DNA from: Liolophura sinensis
Taxonomy: Eukaryota; Mollusca; Polyplacophora; Chitonida; Chitonidae
DNA length: 64,000 nt
Direction: 5' to 3'
Assembly: GCF_032854445.1 (NCBI RefSeq)
Contig: NC_088301.1
Location: 19,089,808 to 19,153,807 of the forward strand
Shown here: in pieces, positions 14,401-28,300 of the stretch
How positions within the stretch are numbered: position 1 is the stretch's first letter
Layout of the letters: each line of letters begins with the position of its first letter
Program-made: the position numbers and the translations under genes
The notes under the pieces: generated by a model
The model's database searches: none
What the model saw: only the letters and a program-made list of their open reading frames with translations
What the model was told of the DNA's origin: nothing

Positions 14401-17400
14401 GGAGTTTAAGGTATAGCCTGCTTTATTTTACTGAACTTGGATGAAATATGGTCTCAGAACCAAACACATTTCACAGCCAAGGTGTGTACAAGTGGTGATC
14501 CCAGACAAAAGGTTATACGCTTGCGGCCATATTTTACATGAGGTTCAGCGATTAAGCAGGAACTGCGGCCATAACTCATGCCAGCGAAAATCCCTCCCGA
14601 AATTAAACAGACACCAGCCAGGGATGTACAGGGAGTCAAACCGGGCAGAGTAAATCAATACAGACAGAAGCTTGGTAAAGATTCAATAAGCCCGAAGCAC
14701 AGACACATAAATACTTCAATATTTGTTTCTTCAAGCTCTTAATCAAGCCAGAATCTGACGTGGTGACACTGATATCTGACAGTGTAAATCATATTAAATA
14801 GCAATTAAGCCTTCGTTCAAAGTCACAGAAGAATAAAGTCTTGACCCTTTAACTACAATGTACATGAATACATGTAAGTTGTTAAGAAAACCAGCATTCA
14901 AGAAGTACTTACATGTATTATTGTACATCTAAATCAAATATTTCTGGCTCCTTTCTCTAAAGTTGACCATTAAAATCACATACTTGTGCAGATCCAGATC
15001 CTAATACATATAGTTAAGCTACAAATCATTAAAAGGGGACAATATAAAACTGATTATCACATGACAGACTGTGAAAAATTATCATGAATACTGTATTTCA
15101 CCTAAAGTTTAGTATTTTTAAAAATGACAAATATTAAAATTTTGCTTGATTTTGATTAAGCTCATCCACCTTATGATTAATTTCTGATCAGAAAAACTTA
15201 GCTATTGGCCATAAATGCATAAGTTCATGGCTTTTATGTCATCTCAAAGTTCATTTTTACGTACCAGATTTTAGGTGAAATGCAGTATATGGTCTTCAAC
15301 ATTCCAAACTATGTTTCTTTAAAGGAAAAAGAACATTAGAAAATAAATTTTGCAATGGCGGGTTTCTTGGCAGATGTATACTACGGAATTCTGACAAATT
15401 TACAAATAAATAGGCTTTAAATAAAAACATGCATGTATGTCTCAAAAATTTACTCATTCTCAAATTCAGCCTTTTCTAATAACAAATGTGTTAAACATGA
15501 ATTTTAATTGTAGTCATACTTTAAATACATATCTTTAAGTCCAGAGGTGCCTTAACAGGTTCTAACTGGTTTCATGCACACACAATCCATAACACCATGT
15601 TACATCAGTCAGAAGAAATAAATCAATCAAATTCAAGTTTCTGACATATTAGACATATATTATCTACGTTTTCCGATCCTTGTCAGATCCTACTTTTTGA
15701 AAGTCCGCATGTAAGCCAACAATTTCTCAACCATAAACTATGCAGGAGCGGTAACGCCACATCATATATTTTTTCTACAAAGACAGCACGAAATCTATGT
15801 CTGCTGAACTAAGAGTTAAGGAAATTCTGTCCCTTGGTAGTGGTGGCACCTGCGTATTAACTGGCAGGTGAAACAGACAACAGGTGGCAGGATGTGTAAT
15901 TTGGTGGATCTGACACAAATCCTGTCTTATCAAGCTAACCTGGTATTGAGAGACAATGCCCTAACTAAGCTTATCAAAGCCTCAGGCTCTGCTGTCAGCC
16001 GTACGGTGCTATCCACTCCATTAGCAGGTAAGCAATGCACTCATCAGTCCAGGAAGTCGTGCAGTCAAATTAGTTTCACTGAAATGCATCATGATAAAGC
16101 AGACATACCCAGTTAGAAGGTCTCGCTCATGTATTGGTGTTTCATATCTTACTCAGTCATATATCACAAGCATGTATGCAGAGACTGAGCCAGCATTATG
16201 GTTGGAGGAAACCAGGTGGGACCTTTGGGAAACCTGCAACCATCCACAGATTGCTGAGAGACCCATGGCCTCATCTACACAAGTATATGCATGTATACAT
16301 CCATCCCAGCAGTATTAATACACCCACCTATGCAGTATTAATACACCCACCGTAACAGTATTAATACATCCACCCCAGCAGTATTAATACATCCACCGTA
16401 ACAGTATTAATACATTCACCCTAGCAGCATTACCAGTAATACATCCACCATAACAGTATTAATACATCCACTAAGTATTAATACATTCACCGCAGCAGTA
16501 TTAATACATCCACCGTAACAGTATTAATACATCCACCCTAGCAGCATTACCAGTAATACATCCACCATAACAGTATTAATACATCCACCCCAGCAGTATT
16601 AATACATCCACTAAGTATTAATACATCCACCCCAGCAGTATTAATACATCCACCCCCAGCACATAATACGACTTCATCGGTGCTTGAATATCTACATGCC
16701 TACATATTTAACGTGCCCAAATCTACCATATGATCTTTCACTCAATCCTCAGCAAGGGTTTCGGAACCTTAAGTACATGGACACTGATGACTGCAGAGTG
16801 AATAACAGATAAATAATGTCATCAAAATACACAGGGTTGTCCTATTTCAAACTCTTATTAAGCGAAACAGTTCTTCACATGCAGTCTTACCTCAACAAAT
16901 GTACGGACAGACAGACGGATGGACAGAGAGATGGATGGACAGACAGACGGATGGACAGAGAGATGGATGGACAGAGAGATGGATGGACAGAGAGATGGAT
17001 GGACAGAGAGATGGGTGGACAGGCAGACGGATGGACAGAGAGATGGATGGACAGAGAGATGGATGGACAGACAGACGGATGGACAGAGAGATGGATGGAC
17101 AGGCAGACGGATGGACAGAGAGATGGATGGACAGAGAGATGGGTGGACAGGCAGACGGATGGACAGAGAGATGGATGGACAGACAGATGGATGGACAGAG
17201 AGATGGACGGACAGGCAGACGGATGGACAGGCAGACGGATGGACAGAGAGAGATGGATGGACAGAGAGAGATGGATGGACAGAGAGATGGATGGACAGGC
17301 AGATGGATGGACAGACAGACGGATGGACAGAGAGATGGATGGACAGGCAGTGGCATACCAGTAATACATGTACGGACAAAACAGAAGATCACCTGGCACT

Positions 17401-20400
17401 TGCCTTTGACTGAAGAGGTGGCAAGTTCCAAACCACTTCCTGATGGTTTGCAAACTATTTCCCAAATGCCTGATTTATCTAAAAAGAGCATGTTGAGCTT
17501 GTTTGGATTTATTTGACTGATGTTTTATGCTGTACTCAACAATCTGCTTTACAGAGTAAACTCATGTCACATATATCACATAAACTAACACTTACAGCTA
17601 TTAACACTTACAAGTGTACTGCATCTACTGAAAATCTTCAAACATTTCCACCTTTAAAACAGGCAAACATACAAATACAAACAATCATCTTCATGGAAAA
17701 TCTCATGAGAACCATACTGAGTACCTCGGAACATCACACCTGTACATTTCAGAAGGCAAGCACTTCAGATATTATCTAGGAGGGGCTTCTTCATCCAGCA
17801 TAACTGCTGATGTTTATAAATTTACAAGAGTCAAATTCATGGTGAGTGCTTGTTCTAAAATATATTCAGTTTCCTGTAACATACAAACCATAATAGCTAG
17901 CCCAGACAGAAATGCGGGCGGTCTCCAAGCCTACCTATGTACATGGTACACTGCATGGTTTTTTAAGACATACAATTCTTCTGCTTGTTTACAAAGAAAA
18001 TAAACAAACAGGAATGTTATTACAAAACAGATCTTATCTGGTTACCCTTAGTTCTGTCTCTGGATCTCTCCCCACAGCTGCTCTATCATCAGGATGGGGT
18101 GCTCCGCCTTTTGAGGGGCCAAATCTGCCCATCTGTGACAGATCCACTCAGACAGACTGTCCCTGTGTTGAGGTCACCCACAGTAAGGGTCATCTTCATG
18201 TATACACATCTCCTCACATCAAAGCCCAGGCATCACTCACTGTTTATCTGTTTACCCCATGACTGGGTAACACTGAGGTACTTGAATCTACACAGGTTGA
18301 GGCCTGATACTTCAACATTCCTGTATGAATTATTCAGTCCCATTGATGCATGGTTTCATGGTAAAGTGATAAACTGGGGCCCAGTTTCATGAAGCTTACT
18401 TAGTTTTAAGTTGCCCTTATCTAAGTGCACTATATATCTCTACAATATGCATTGCCATAGAGTTAAGGGCATACTTAGCTAAGTGATCTTCATGAAACCG
18501 GCCCCCTCATCTTGATACACCTATCCCCTGGAAATAGCAGATCTTCACATGTTGAAAGAGGATAAACTTAGGAACTAACACTGCTGCACAGACATCCACA
18601 AGTACCTGAAATGTCAACCAAGAGATTTACCTACTGTATGTGTGCATGTACTTTAATTCTTCAACATGTTTGCTATTTGTTATTTCTTGCCAGCAATTTG
18701 AAAATCCTGACAGCTTGAACAAGAGTTAAATGGGATACTATGCAGGCCTCCATGCAGAAAGGCAAATCCTATAACAGCAAAACAGATCTGTACACGTGAA
18801 ACATTTGCCTTCATCTACACTGTAGTACCAGTACTAACAAATACTTAAGGTTTCACAGGTTTTAATATATATCTTACCTTATGAATAGTGGCATACGAAA
18901 CAGCCAACTTTTAGTGCAATTTATGCACATTTGACTTTGGCGACAAAACTACACTGTCTGGATTGGCCATCCACAGGTGGCTGGAAGACACCTACCTTTA
19001 TAAATCATGAAACTAATTGCCGGAGTACAAGTGGAAAATTCTTGGGTATGGTATTAAGCAGCAACTATACAAATATATAATTGAAAAAGCACCGGATTTT
19101 TGAAAAATAATCTGGATTTAGCTCCTCAGAAGGCGTCCTCACAACTTCAAGAAAATACTGTGTCAGAAAAAATTCACCTGGTAATCACTTCCTGGACCAG
19201 CATGTAACAGCAGAGATCAATAGATTGTCTTTAAGACTTCCTCTTAGTAGTGAGACATATTACAGCTGAATCTGAGGTTTACAGACACTATTGAGTGGGA
19301 CAAGCCTTGAGTGATTAACTGTCCAGTCTTAAGACTGGTCAATCCAGAACTATAGGAGCTAGTCCACTTAAGACAGAGAGATTACAGGCATTTCTGGATG
19401 AGAGGTAATTAGAGCTTGCTTGTTCACAGAGAAACTGTTCATTAAATTCTGTTGTGTGCAAAACAGTCACAGGCTTGAGAGATCAAAGCTGGCTCCACAC
19501 ACAAACACTGACCCCCAGCCTAGCTGACCAGCCGGCTGCAACAAAAGCAAGTGACCGTCACTGCTCAAGGCTGGACAGTTCCACACAAGCTTTCCTCCAC
19601 ATAATTCTAGGCACTCTTTCATGTGATGAGATTGGATTTCCCTGGAGAAGTTGGTAACAGTAATTGCTTCCTGGCCAGCCACAAAGCTGACAAGTGTACA
19701 AGTCCTCAGTGTAAGAGGACACCAAATATTAGCTCAGTCCATTTGTTTGAGACAGTCACTTCATGTAACACTTGTTCTAGACACCAGGAGAAACAAGATC
19801 CAGACTACAGGATATACTTCTGACACTTGACCTACCCTGCCATGAAGGAGGCCAACTAAAGTAAACAGTATCTTCAACAACCCTATCTGCATCAAGAAAT
19901 CCACTATGTATCCAGAAAAGCACAAATTACCTCCATTCCAGTGGTAAGAATTGAACACTTTCTCCCTATTTTTATGACACTCAAGCAACACACAAAAACC
20001 CCCCCCCAAAAAACAAATTTTTGTTAAGACAAACAGAAACACAAACAAGTCTGGCCAAAATCCTTCCTTCACTTAATAATATATATCTCTTTATAAATCA
20101 ACTGTCGATGCTAAATAATGAACAGTCACAATTAAGAACTTTCGTCCTGCAAGTTGTTGTGCAAAAGTCCACCTTGTGTATACAGCCATTTAGTTTACTC
20201 TATTTCACCTAAAGTATTATGCACCCTTCAGAAGCACATAAACCTTTAAAATGATGCTTTTGATTACAAAATCTAGGCTTTTCTGGTAACAAATCAATCA
20301 AACTTCACAAAAAATGCTCAGGTTGTATCACACGAAATCTGTCACTTGAAAAATGCCAATCACAAAGTGAATTTCAGTACAGTTAACTGTAAGTTCATAA

Positions 20401-22258
20401 AGGTACTTTATTGCACACCAAAGATGTGGCAGGTCATGGTGATTTGGTATAGGCCCTCATCAACTTTCGCAAACCAAGCTACAACATGTGGTTCAAAACA
20501 TCACACAAGAGTCTTGATTAGTCTCAATGTTGTCAAACCAACAAAGTCACGGATATGCATTTACTGCTGAATGTTTTGACCCACAGAAAGCCTGCTGCAA
20601 GACTGTGAAGTCAAGTTTAATCAGGGTTTTTTTCATCTGGAAATAATCAAAGAGAATCCACAAACAGCAAAATTGCTTCTAATCCTAAACACACTGAGTC
20701 ATTAACTACATAAATTAATTATTGCTTGCTACAACATGACCGTTTCAAAGTTCCTGCTGGATCGACATGAATAATTGATTAACAAGAGTGCAGACACGTA
20801 ATTTCAACAGCTTTCACATTTCTGTACTATAGGGCTTTTTACCAGCCTGTAATTTAATTAAATATGGAGAAAAAAAAGCATATGACAAAATGAGTTAAAG
20901 CTGCAATGAGAGAGTGACACGATACTTCTTCAGTCAATGGCGGGTTAATAGTCGCCATTGACTGAAGAGGTATAGTGTCACTCTCTATACCACCACAATG
21001 GTGAAAGACACCATTAATTTTAAGCTCTCTCCCTCTAATGCGGGTATATGAGTATATGTGTATTTTACTTGAGTTGTTTGCTCTCTGTCATTTGCAGTGA
21101 TTTGTTTTCAGTTTCTTAGACACAACTAATCACAACTAATTAACTGTGGCATAAGTTATACTGTAGAGAAAAAAGTACCGATAACAGTGATCGCTAAAAA
21201 TTCCATTCAAAGAATTCATTTACCAAAATCCGCCATTATCCAAGCCTAACAGACCAGTCACTTCCATAAACCATTCTCCCAGAATTCCACTTGACCTTTA
21301 TCCAGCTTCAAGAGCAGCCCCTTCTATCTGTCAAACACTAATGATAATAGTCCCTAACCTGGCCGTCTCTAAAGCATTAACTCCCAAACCTTAAATACAC
21401 ACACTCCCCTTAATGTGAGATACACTATATGGATAGAGCCCGTCCAAGAATGATAACAGCATCAAACTCTCTCAATCAGGGTCAACTTTAGGTGTAAACG
21501 TCTTAAGGGTTTAACAAATTCCTCACTGGAGACACCAAAATGCTCATAGGATAAAGTCAGTCTGACAAGTCTCCATTAGGTCAAACAAGATTTTAGACTT
21601 GGGCAAATTCCATTGGCTTGGAAAAAGTTTTCTTCCACTTTTGTGATGAGAATGACTTTTGGCTAATATAAAGTGGCGTGTAATTAGACCCACGTTTTTG
21701 ATGAAAGACTGACCGGTTTTGTTAGTACAAGTTCATTATCTATCCAAAGACAGAATACAGCACGTCAAAGACTACATGAATTTCCAGTGGGCATGCATCT
21801 GTAAGTCCATATTACAGACACGTAAGTGAAATAATCTTGAGTATCGCATAAAACACCAATCACTCTCCGTGAATCAAATTAAAAGTCCACTTCAAGAATA
21901 GCAAAATTACAATCAATATGTGTAAATTTCCACAAAACTTACTGTAGGTCAGAACTTGAAAGGCATTTAAAATCTGTTCTTTCTAGATTTCAGAATCTTA
22001 ACATGTGAACATCTACACAATGTAACTATGTAAAGGGCAAGACTAAGTTATAATGCCACCCTTTCCAGACTATCTCACTGAAAGAACCAATTTACAACCT
22101 TTTCTGTAGTGGTGTACAATTTACATGTGTGTATGAATGTCTAATACCAGTACTGTAAACAGTACCTTTAAATAGTCTGGAAAGGGCGGAGTTACATGTG
22201 TAACTTTGTCCAGGTCTGTACCTAATAAAAATCCCCCCATCTATGCAGCATACACACA

Positions 22259-22317
<59 letters not shown>

Positions 22318-25300
22318 GAGGCAGACACAGTAAATTTGTCTGATGTCCAGCCATGCATGCATCATAATAAAAGACTTACGGTGTGGAGAGTAAAAACCTG
22401 AGCAGCAACGATAATGTTAGCAAATAGTCACGTGTAACATATTGGTCAAAATACCGCCTTTTGTAACTTTAGCTAAGTTGTGGTTTTGGTCTGATGGTTC
22501 ACGTAAATGTTTATATAGTTGCTAGTTACACACCCCCTAGCCCCATGATTTAATTAAGTGAAATATAAGGTGGGGAAAAAAGTGATGTTCATTGCAACTA
22601 TTCTAGAATTACTCCCAATATATCACAATACAGAATTACATTCAAACAATTCCACGGGAACATGTCCTATCAAACTGAAAACTTGGACCACTCAATTGGA
22701 TTTTAGGAAAATCTTACAGAGAGTGTAATCCTGGAACATTGGGAGATCGCTGACAAGCACATGTAGCAGTGGGGGGGTCAGCATATGGCTATCAGAGGGT
22801 AAACACCAACAGCACCGCCTAGGCTGACACTTAGCACAACATGTCCTTGGCCGCAGGGGAAACTGGAGCCAAAATAAGCAGTACTAGAAACTACCGCAAG
22901 GTGTGTAACCCTTCAAACTGTGGAGCTCCACCTGAGGAATGCCCTTTCAGGTACAGTCCCACACCCAGATACGCTGCTGCTCACCGAATTTCTGCAAAAG
23001 CACTGATGTAATATCAAAGGGAATCCTGAAAACTTAAAAGGCGAATGTTATTTGGAAATCTGTGTTTCTTCTGTCCTTGTTGAATGGTATTTCTTTGTGA
23101 ATGAAAAGGGTAAATATCTATATGAAGTACGCTTATTTCATGTCTAGGGCAGGATTGTTTTGCTTCATCTTGTGTCTTCACTATTAACAAACCACTTTTT
23201 GCTACAAACATAATTGTAGAGCTCTAGAATCTTTTCCCTTGATAATGTACAAAGACAAGCAAAACCAGATTCAACCATTCAGTCACTTGCTTTTTCACAA
23301 AGAGGAGTTTTAAAGAGCAAGGTACTAGAGGATTTTGACAAAATAATCAATCAGCACAAATCCAATCGATTTTTTACTATTAGGCCTACACATCAAAATT
23401 AAAATGTCAGTTGCTTTATAATGTTGAAACCTCAGTTTCACTTTAACAATACTAACAGCCCAGGTAGAGGCCAGACATTTTCTGTCAAATTAAGGCAAAT
23501 TAATTTGAGCTATTCTTGGGTAATGGACAAAATCCCATTTTGCGAATATGTTTTTTTTTTTTTTTGGGGTAAAAAATCTCAGGTATAACATCTTTACAAT
23601 GTGGCAAGAAGTATAATGAAATCAATACAAATCAACTTTAAACATCAGCTTACATGCAGCACTGAACAAAATAATCCATTCTAATAATAGGTGTATACAA
23701 AATTTATTCATGTGTTGATTTTTAAAATACAACAAACATATAATGCATGTAAGCTCTGTATTGCAGAATTTTAACACCAGTATCTGTTGCACATGAAATT
23801 TAGTCTCTCCAAGCTCAACAAAATACGCACTGAAACCTGGGATCTTGTTTTTTTCCAACATGTACAGAAATTCCTAAGATTGTTTTTCTTGGCTCATTTC
23901 TCTTCATTTCAAAGGTGAAAGTCGGCTGAATGTCTATCTTGCTTCCAAGCATACCTCTTAACCTTCATGATTACATTAGATAGACATGTACCCTTGTGCT
24001 ATTTCACTAGTGTAGTATAAAAACCACATGAGGCAGACTACCATTGCCAAGGAACGTAAGGTGTGCTCTTGTAGTCTGAAGTGGCCTGCTTCCTCATTGG
24101 ACGGCTATTACAAGCAGACAATCAAAGCTTCCGCAAAGGCATCAATTAAAAACTTAAATTAAAGTTCATCTGGGGTCACCTTTATGTATAGCATAAAACA
24201 CCAATCAAATAAAATAGGTGCCCGTACCTACATATGAAAAGCCAGACTTTTGACTCTTTTTGTTTCATTGTTTTAAATAGATTTTTTTCACTTAAAGCTT
24301 TATGAACTTGGGATATTATTCAACAAATTTGAGTGTAAATCTGTATTACCTGATTTTACCTAAAATTCAGCTTCTGTGAAGTGACAGATTTTCCTTGATT
24401 CCGATTGATTCATCCACTTTACATGTGTTTTTGTTGAGAAGTTTGGATTAACTTTCTTCCTTAAGAAAAAAAATAAGGCCTGTAAATGCTTCTGAATTGG
24501 CATTTTACTTATTTATTTCTCTGAATGGTGTTTTACGCCATACTCCAGAATATTTCACTTCTACATCTGCAGCCAGCTTTACGGCGGGACAAAAGCGGGC
24601 ACAGCCCAAGAGAAATCCGCGATCATTCACAGGCTGCCGGTAGACCTTCCCAAATTTTCATTTTATAGGCCAAACTATAATAAAATAAACTGAGCTTGTT
24701 GTTTCATACGAAGTTTTGTGTTCATTCTGGCCTACACTGCCTGTGCGTGTAACACAAGATTAAAATATCCCATTCTGAGGCATATGTCTGTTTGAATAAC
24801 TAATTTGTGTCACTTTCAGCCCTCTGTGTATACTCCGTGTTCAACTTGGAGTGCACAGGCATATTTTCACAAGAGTAGGATATGATGCTTGTTAAAAATT
24901 ATTACAGCATATTTTGTGTCATAGAGAACAGAGACGGCCATGATAGATTGATGCTCATCTGTTACAGTTGGCGTCTTTGCAAGCAGCCTGGAATGACGTC
25001 TAGTACTTTATAATCCACCCACCTCGAGGGCCTATCTAATGTTAATGGGCTTCAAGGAAGTTGTACTTCCAAAAAAAACGAATCATAATCATAAGTCTGG
25101 CTAACAGTTTGATGGATGGTTTCCTGTGGTCAGAATATTTACAATTCACACGTACATGTATACGCATGCCGGCAACTGGAGTTCTTACCTGAGCCAAGAC
25201 AATTAAGCCAAGGACTAAAAAAAGAGGGAAAAGCATGTATACAGACATGTGTCCATGGCTTCTCCCAGTGCCCAGAATGTAATAGAAAGAACTCTAAAGT

Positions 25301-28300
25301 GTGGTGTCAGTGGAAAGGTGTCACATGTCTGGTGTCCCCATATTCATGTTTCAGTGAAATAAACATGGTATCACTTATGAAGTTAACTGTAAAGCTTTCA
25401 AATTTGGAAAAAAATTTCTCCACATTCTTCTGTTATTGTGAAAATGATTAATTATTTTCAACAGAAATCTTTATAATTTCCCAATGTAACATTGAACAGA
25501 AATTGTGTATATATCTTTGTTTTGCATGCAATAATGCTGAAGTAGTCAAAGTGAAATGAAAATCTATATGCAGGAGTTAATCACCACAGTTTAGATGTTC
25601 TGATTGGTTGCTCTCACCAAACTATCATGTCAGGACAAAGACCAAAAATGTGCACATCTACATGAGCCATTTCCACAAACTTCACACACAGATTTTAATC
25701 CATATATAACATTCCCTAATAAATCTAACATCTTCAACCAAAGTTTCACAAAAGTCACTCACAGTGACTCCGATTATTTGAGGTCTTTCATCAGTTGGGC
25801 TTTCCTGTTTAGAATGCAACAATGTTTGCCTGTGACCTGTCACGACCATGGCCTGTGATCAGCTGAAAGCTTTTATTGGCAACATCCTGCAGTATTTGAC
25901 CAACTGCAGTGCTGTACAGAAAAATTTCAGATACAGCTACTGGAAGTTGAGTGAGAGATGGATCCAAAGTGTGTAAAATAATTTGAATTTACTTGCTGTG
26001 CAGCTACCTGGAAAAGAACAGTAATCGTTGTGTTTTGAACCGAGGAAGACTGCAGGTTTGGTGTGACATGACGAGCAATGACATTATGAATTATGTTGGT
26101 CTGTGTCTGGACTCTCATGCAGACCGCAACTTGTTCACCTGGGACAGCCAGCTGCAATATATTGCCAAGGTTAAGCCATAATCATTCATTCATTCAGTCA
26201 TTCATTTCAGTCCTCCCACATTACAGATACACCAGTCGCATGTCTAAAGCTGTAAAAAGCCGGCCTACATGTACCATTATAGCAGGCATGTATATATTCA
26301 CCACAGATATGTAGCCATGTTGCTTATTTTTGATATAAACTGTATATACCTCTAGGCACATGAACATACTGTGGGGTTTGGTGTGTATCATAAAACAGAG
26401 TTAACGTCCATACCCCCCCCCCTCCCTCCCCCGCATCCAAAACTGTAGTACAGATGGACCTCACACATACTACATGTAACATTCTCCAAACTGGACATTT
26501 CATTACAGGATATGTGTTATGACTACCTTACAAGTAGATCTGTTCCCATATATTATAGTTTATGATCTGTTCATAACCCATAACCCGATCCTACATGTAC
26601 GAGAAGAGCCGAAGGTATAATACACCGTAGATGCAGAATTCTGTGTTTGTTACGTTGGCAACAATAGCTGCTCCTCCATGTATCAGTAGCCTCCTACATT
26701 CCAGCCTGTGTTAACTACATGTATGATGGTATACACTATGGAGCTATTCAGATCTGAACTCATGCCTTAGGAACAGGGCTACATAGCCATGCTGATTTGA
26801 ACCCGGAAATTGTGGCCAGGGCTACACAGTTCTGTACTAACTAGAAATGTCAATTAGTGCAACAGAAAAAAAAAAGTGATTTATATACATGTATGTCAAA
26901 AAAGCTATCCAAAAAAAAAAGTAGTTAGACAGTTCACTTCCGGAGGGGGTGGGGTGTGTGGGGGAACTGGGGGAAGAGTTGACTGCATATGTATGCTTAA
27001 TAAGCACAAATTACAAGTATCACATTACAGACCTCCCTGTCAGAGAGAACAGAGAGGTACCAAAATATGGCTCTGCTTTCTTCCTACCACATTACATTAT
27101 GTAAAGATATCCAAAAAGAAGAAAAAGAATATCTGGATAGAATTAGTAATCTAATTAGTTGGAAAAGGCAAAGAAAGAAGTAGGTTTCATGTAATAAAGT
27201 TAAATTATATGTGAGCCAAAAAAAAAACAACAAATAACACAGATAAAAACTGTGACCAAACTTAACCAGCTCTGTAATTCGATAAAATTCTAACTAGTCA
27301 TTACACTGCACAAGGGTAACTATAAACTGATATGCTCTCTTTTTCACTACAGACACGCGATATGCAAACAAACTCTTAATTTGCAGATGGGACAAATTTG
27401 CTATTTTTTTTATCTGATTAGTGTTTGAAGCCATACATTTTTCATTTATAAAATCACCAAGTGCTGCATTTGAACTTGAGATCTCATTGGAATGGTACAG
27501 AATCCTGCAGTGCTTCAGGCTTGTCACTTGCCTAATTTTCAGGACTATGAAAAAGGCAGTACAGGCTTAATTAGACTGTCTATTCTCACATATTATCATA
27601 TTTATTTGATTACCATTTAATATAAAATGAGGTTTGTACAAGTAGGGAAATGGCCAGATTATTTTTCTGATTGTTGTTTCAAATCATACTCAAGAATTTT
27701 TCACTTTTGCACTGGTGGTCAGATTTATGAGTGGTCAAAACTGAAGTGCTTGGAATAAACCACAAACTTTTGGCAAGATACTCAGAAACTTTCATATGCC
27801 CTGAAAATTTTTTTTTTTATTATGTCTGATCATGATATTTTGAAGATATTCCAGTTTTCTAAGGTTTCACAATCATGTAAATATGTCTTCAATAGGAGAA
27901 ACTGCCAAAGAAGTCCACATTTTCCACAGATTAAATCTATGATTTTTAAGATTTTTTTTTTATTATCTTACTCCTTTATTCTCTGATAATATTTCCACCT
28001 CTCCACTGAAATTAAAAGATTTATTCTGCCCTTAAAAAAGTAAATATAACTGGTGTGGCCTAAAGCATTCTGCAGCTAAAGCACTGACTGTATAGCCTTG
28101 CTGGCACCTACTTTATTTATTTATTTATCTGATTGGTGTTTTACACCGCACTCAAGAATATTTCACTTATACGACGGCAGCCAGCATTATGGTGGGAGGA
28201 AACCCATGACCATCTGCAGGTTGTTGACAGACTTTCCCACATAAGGCCAGAGAGGACACTTTAGGTCAGAGGGTACTTCTGGTACCTTGATTCCTAGTGT

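Noticed and set aside
16816-17516. Several open frames of 160-205 residues on both strands (DGWTERWMD or PSICLSIHL type)
   Set aside because: By-products of the 16-bp satellite, open in several frames on both strands.
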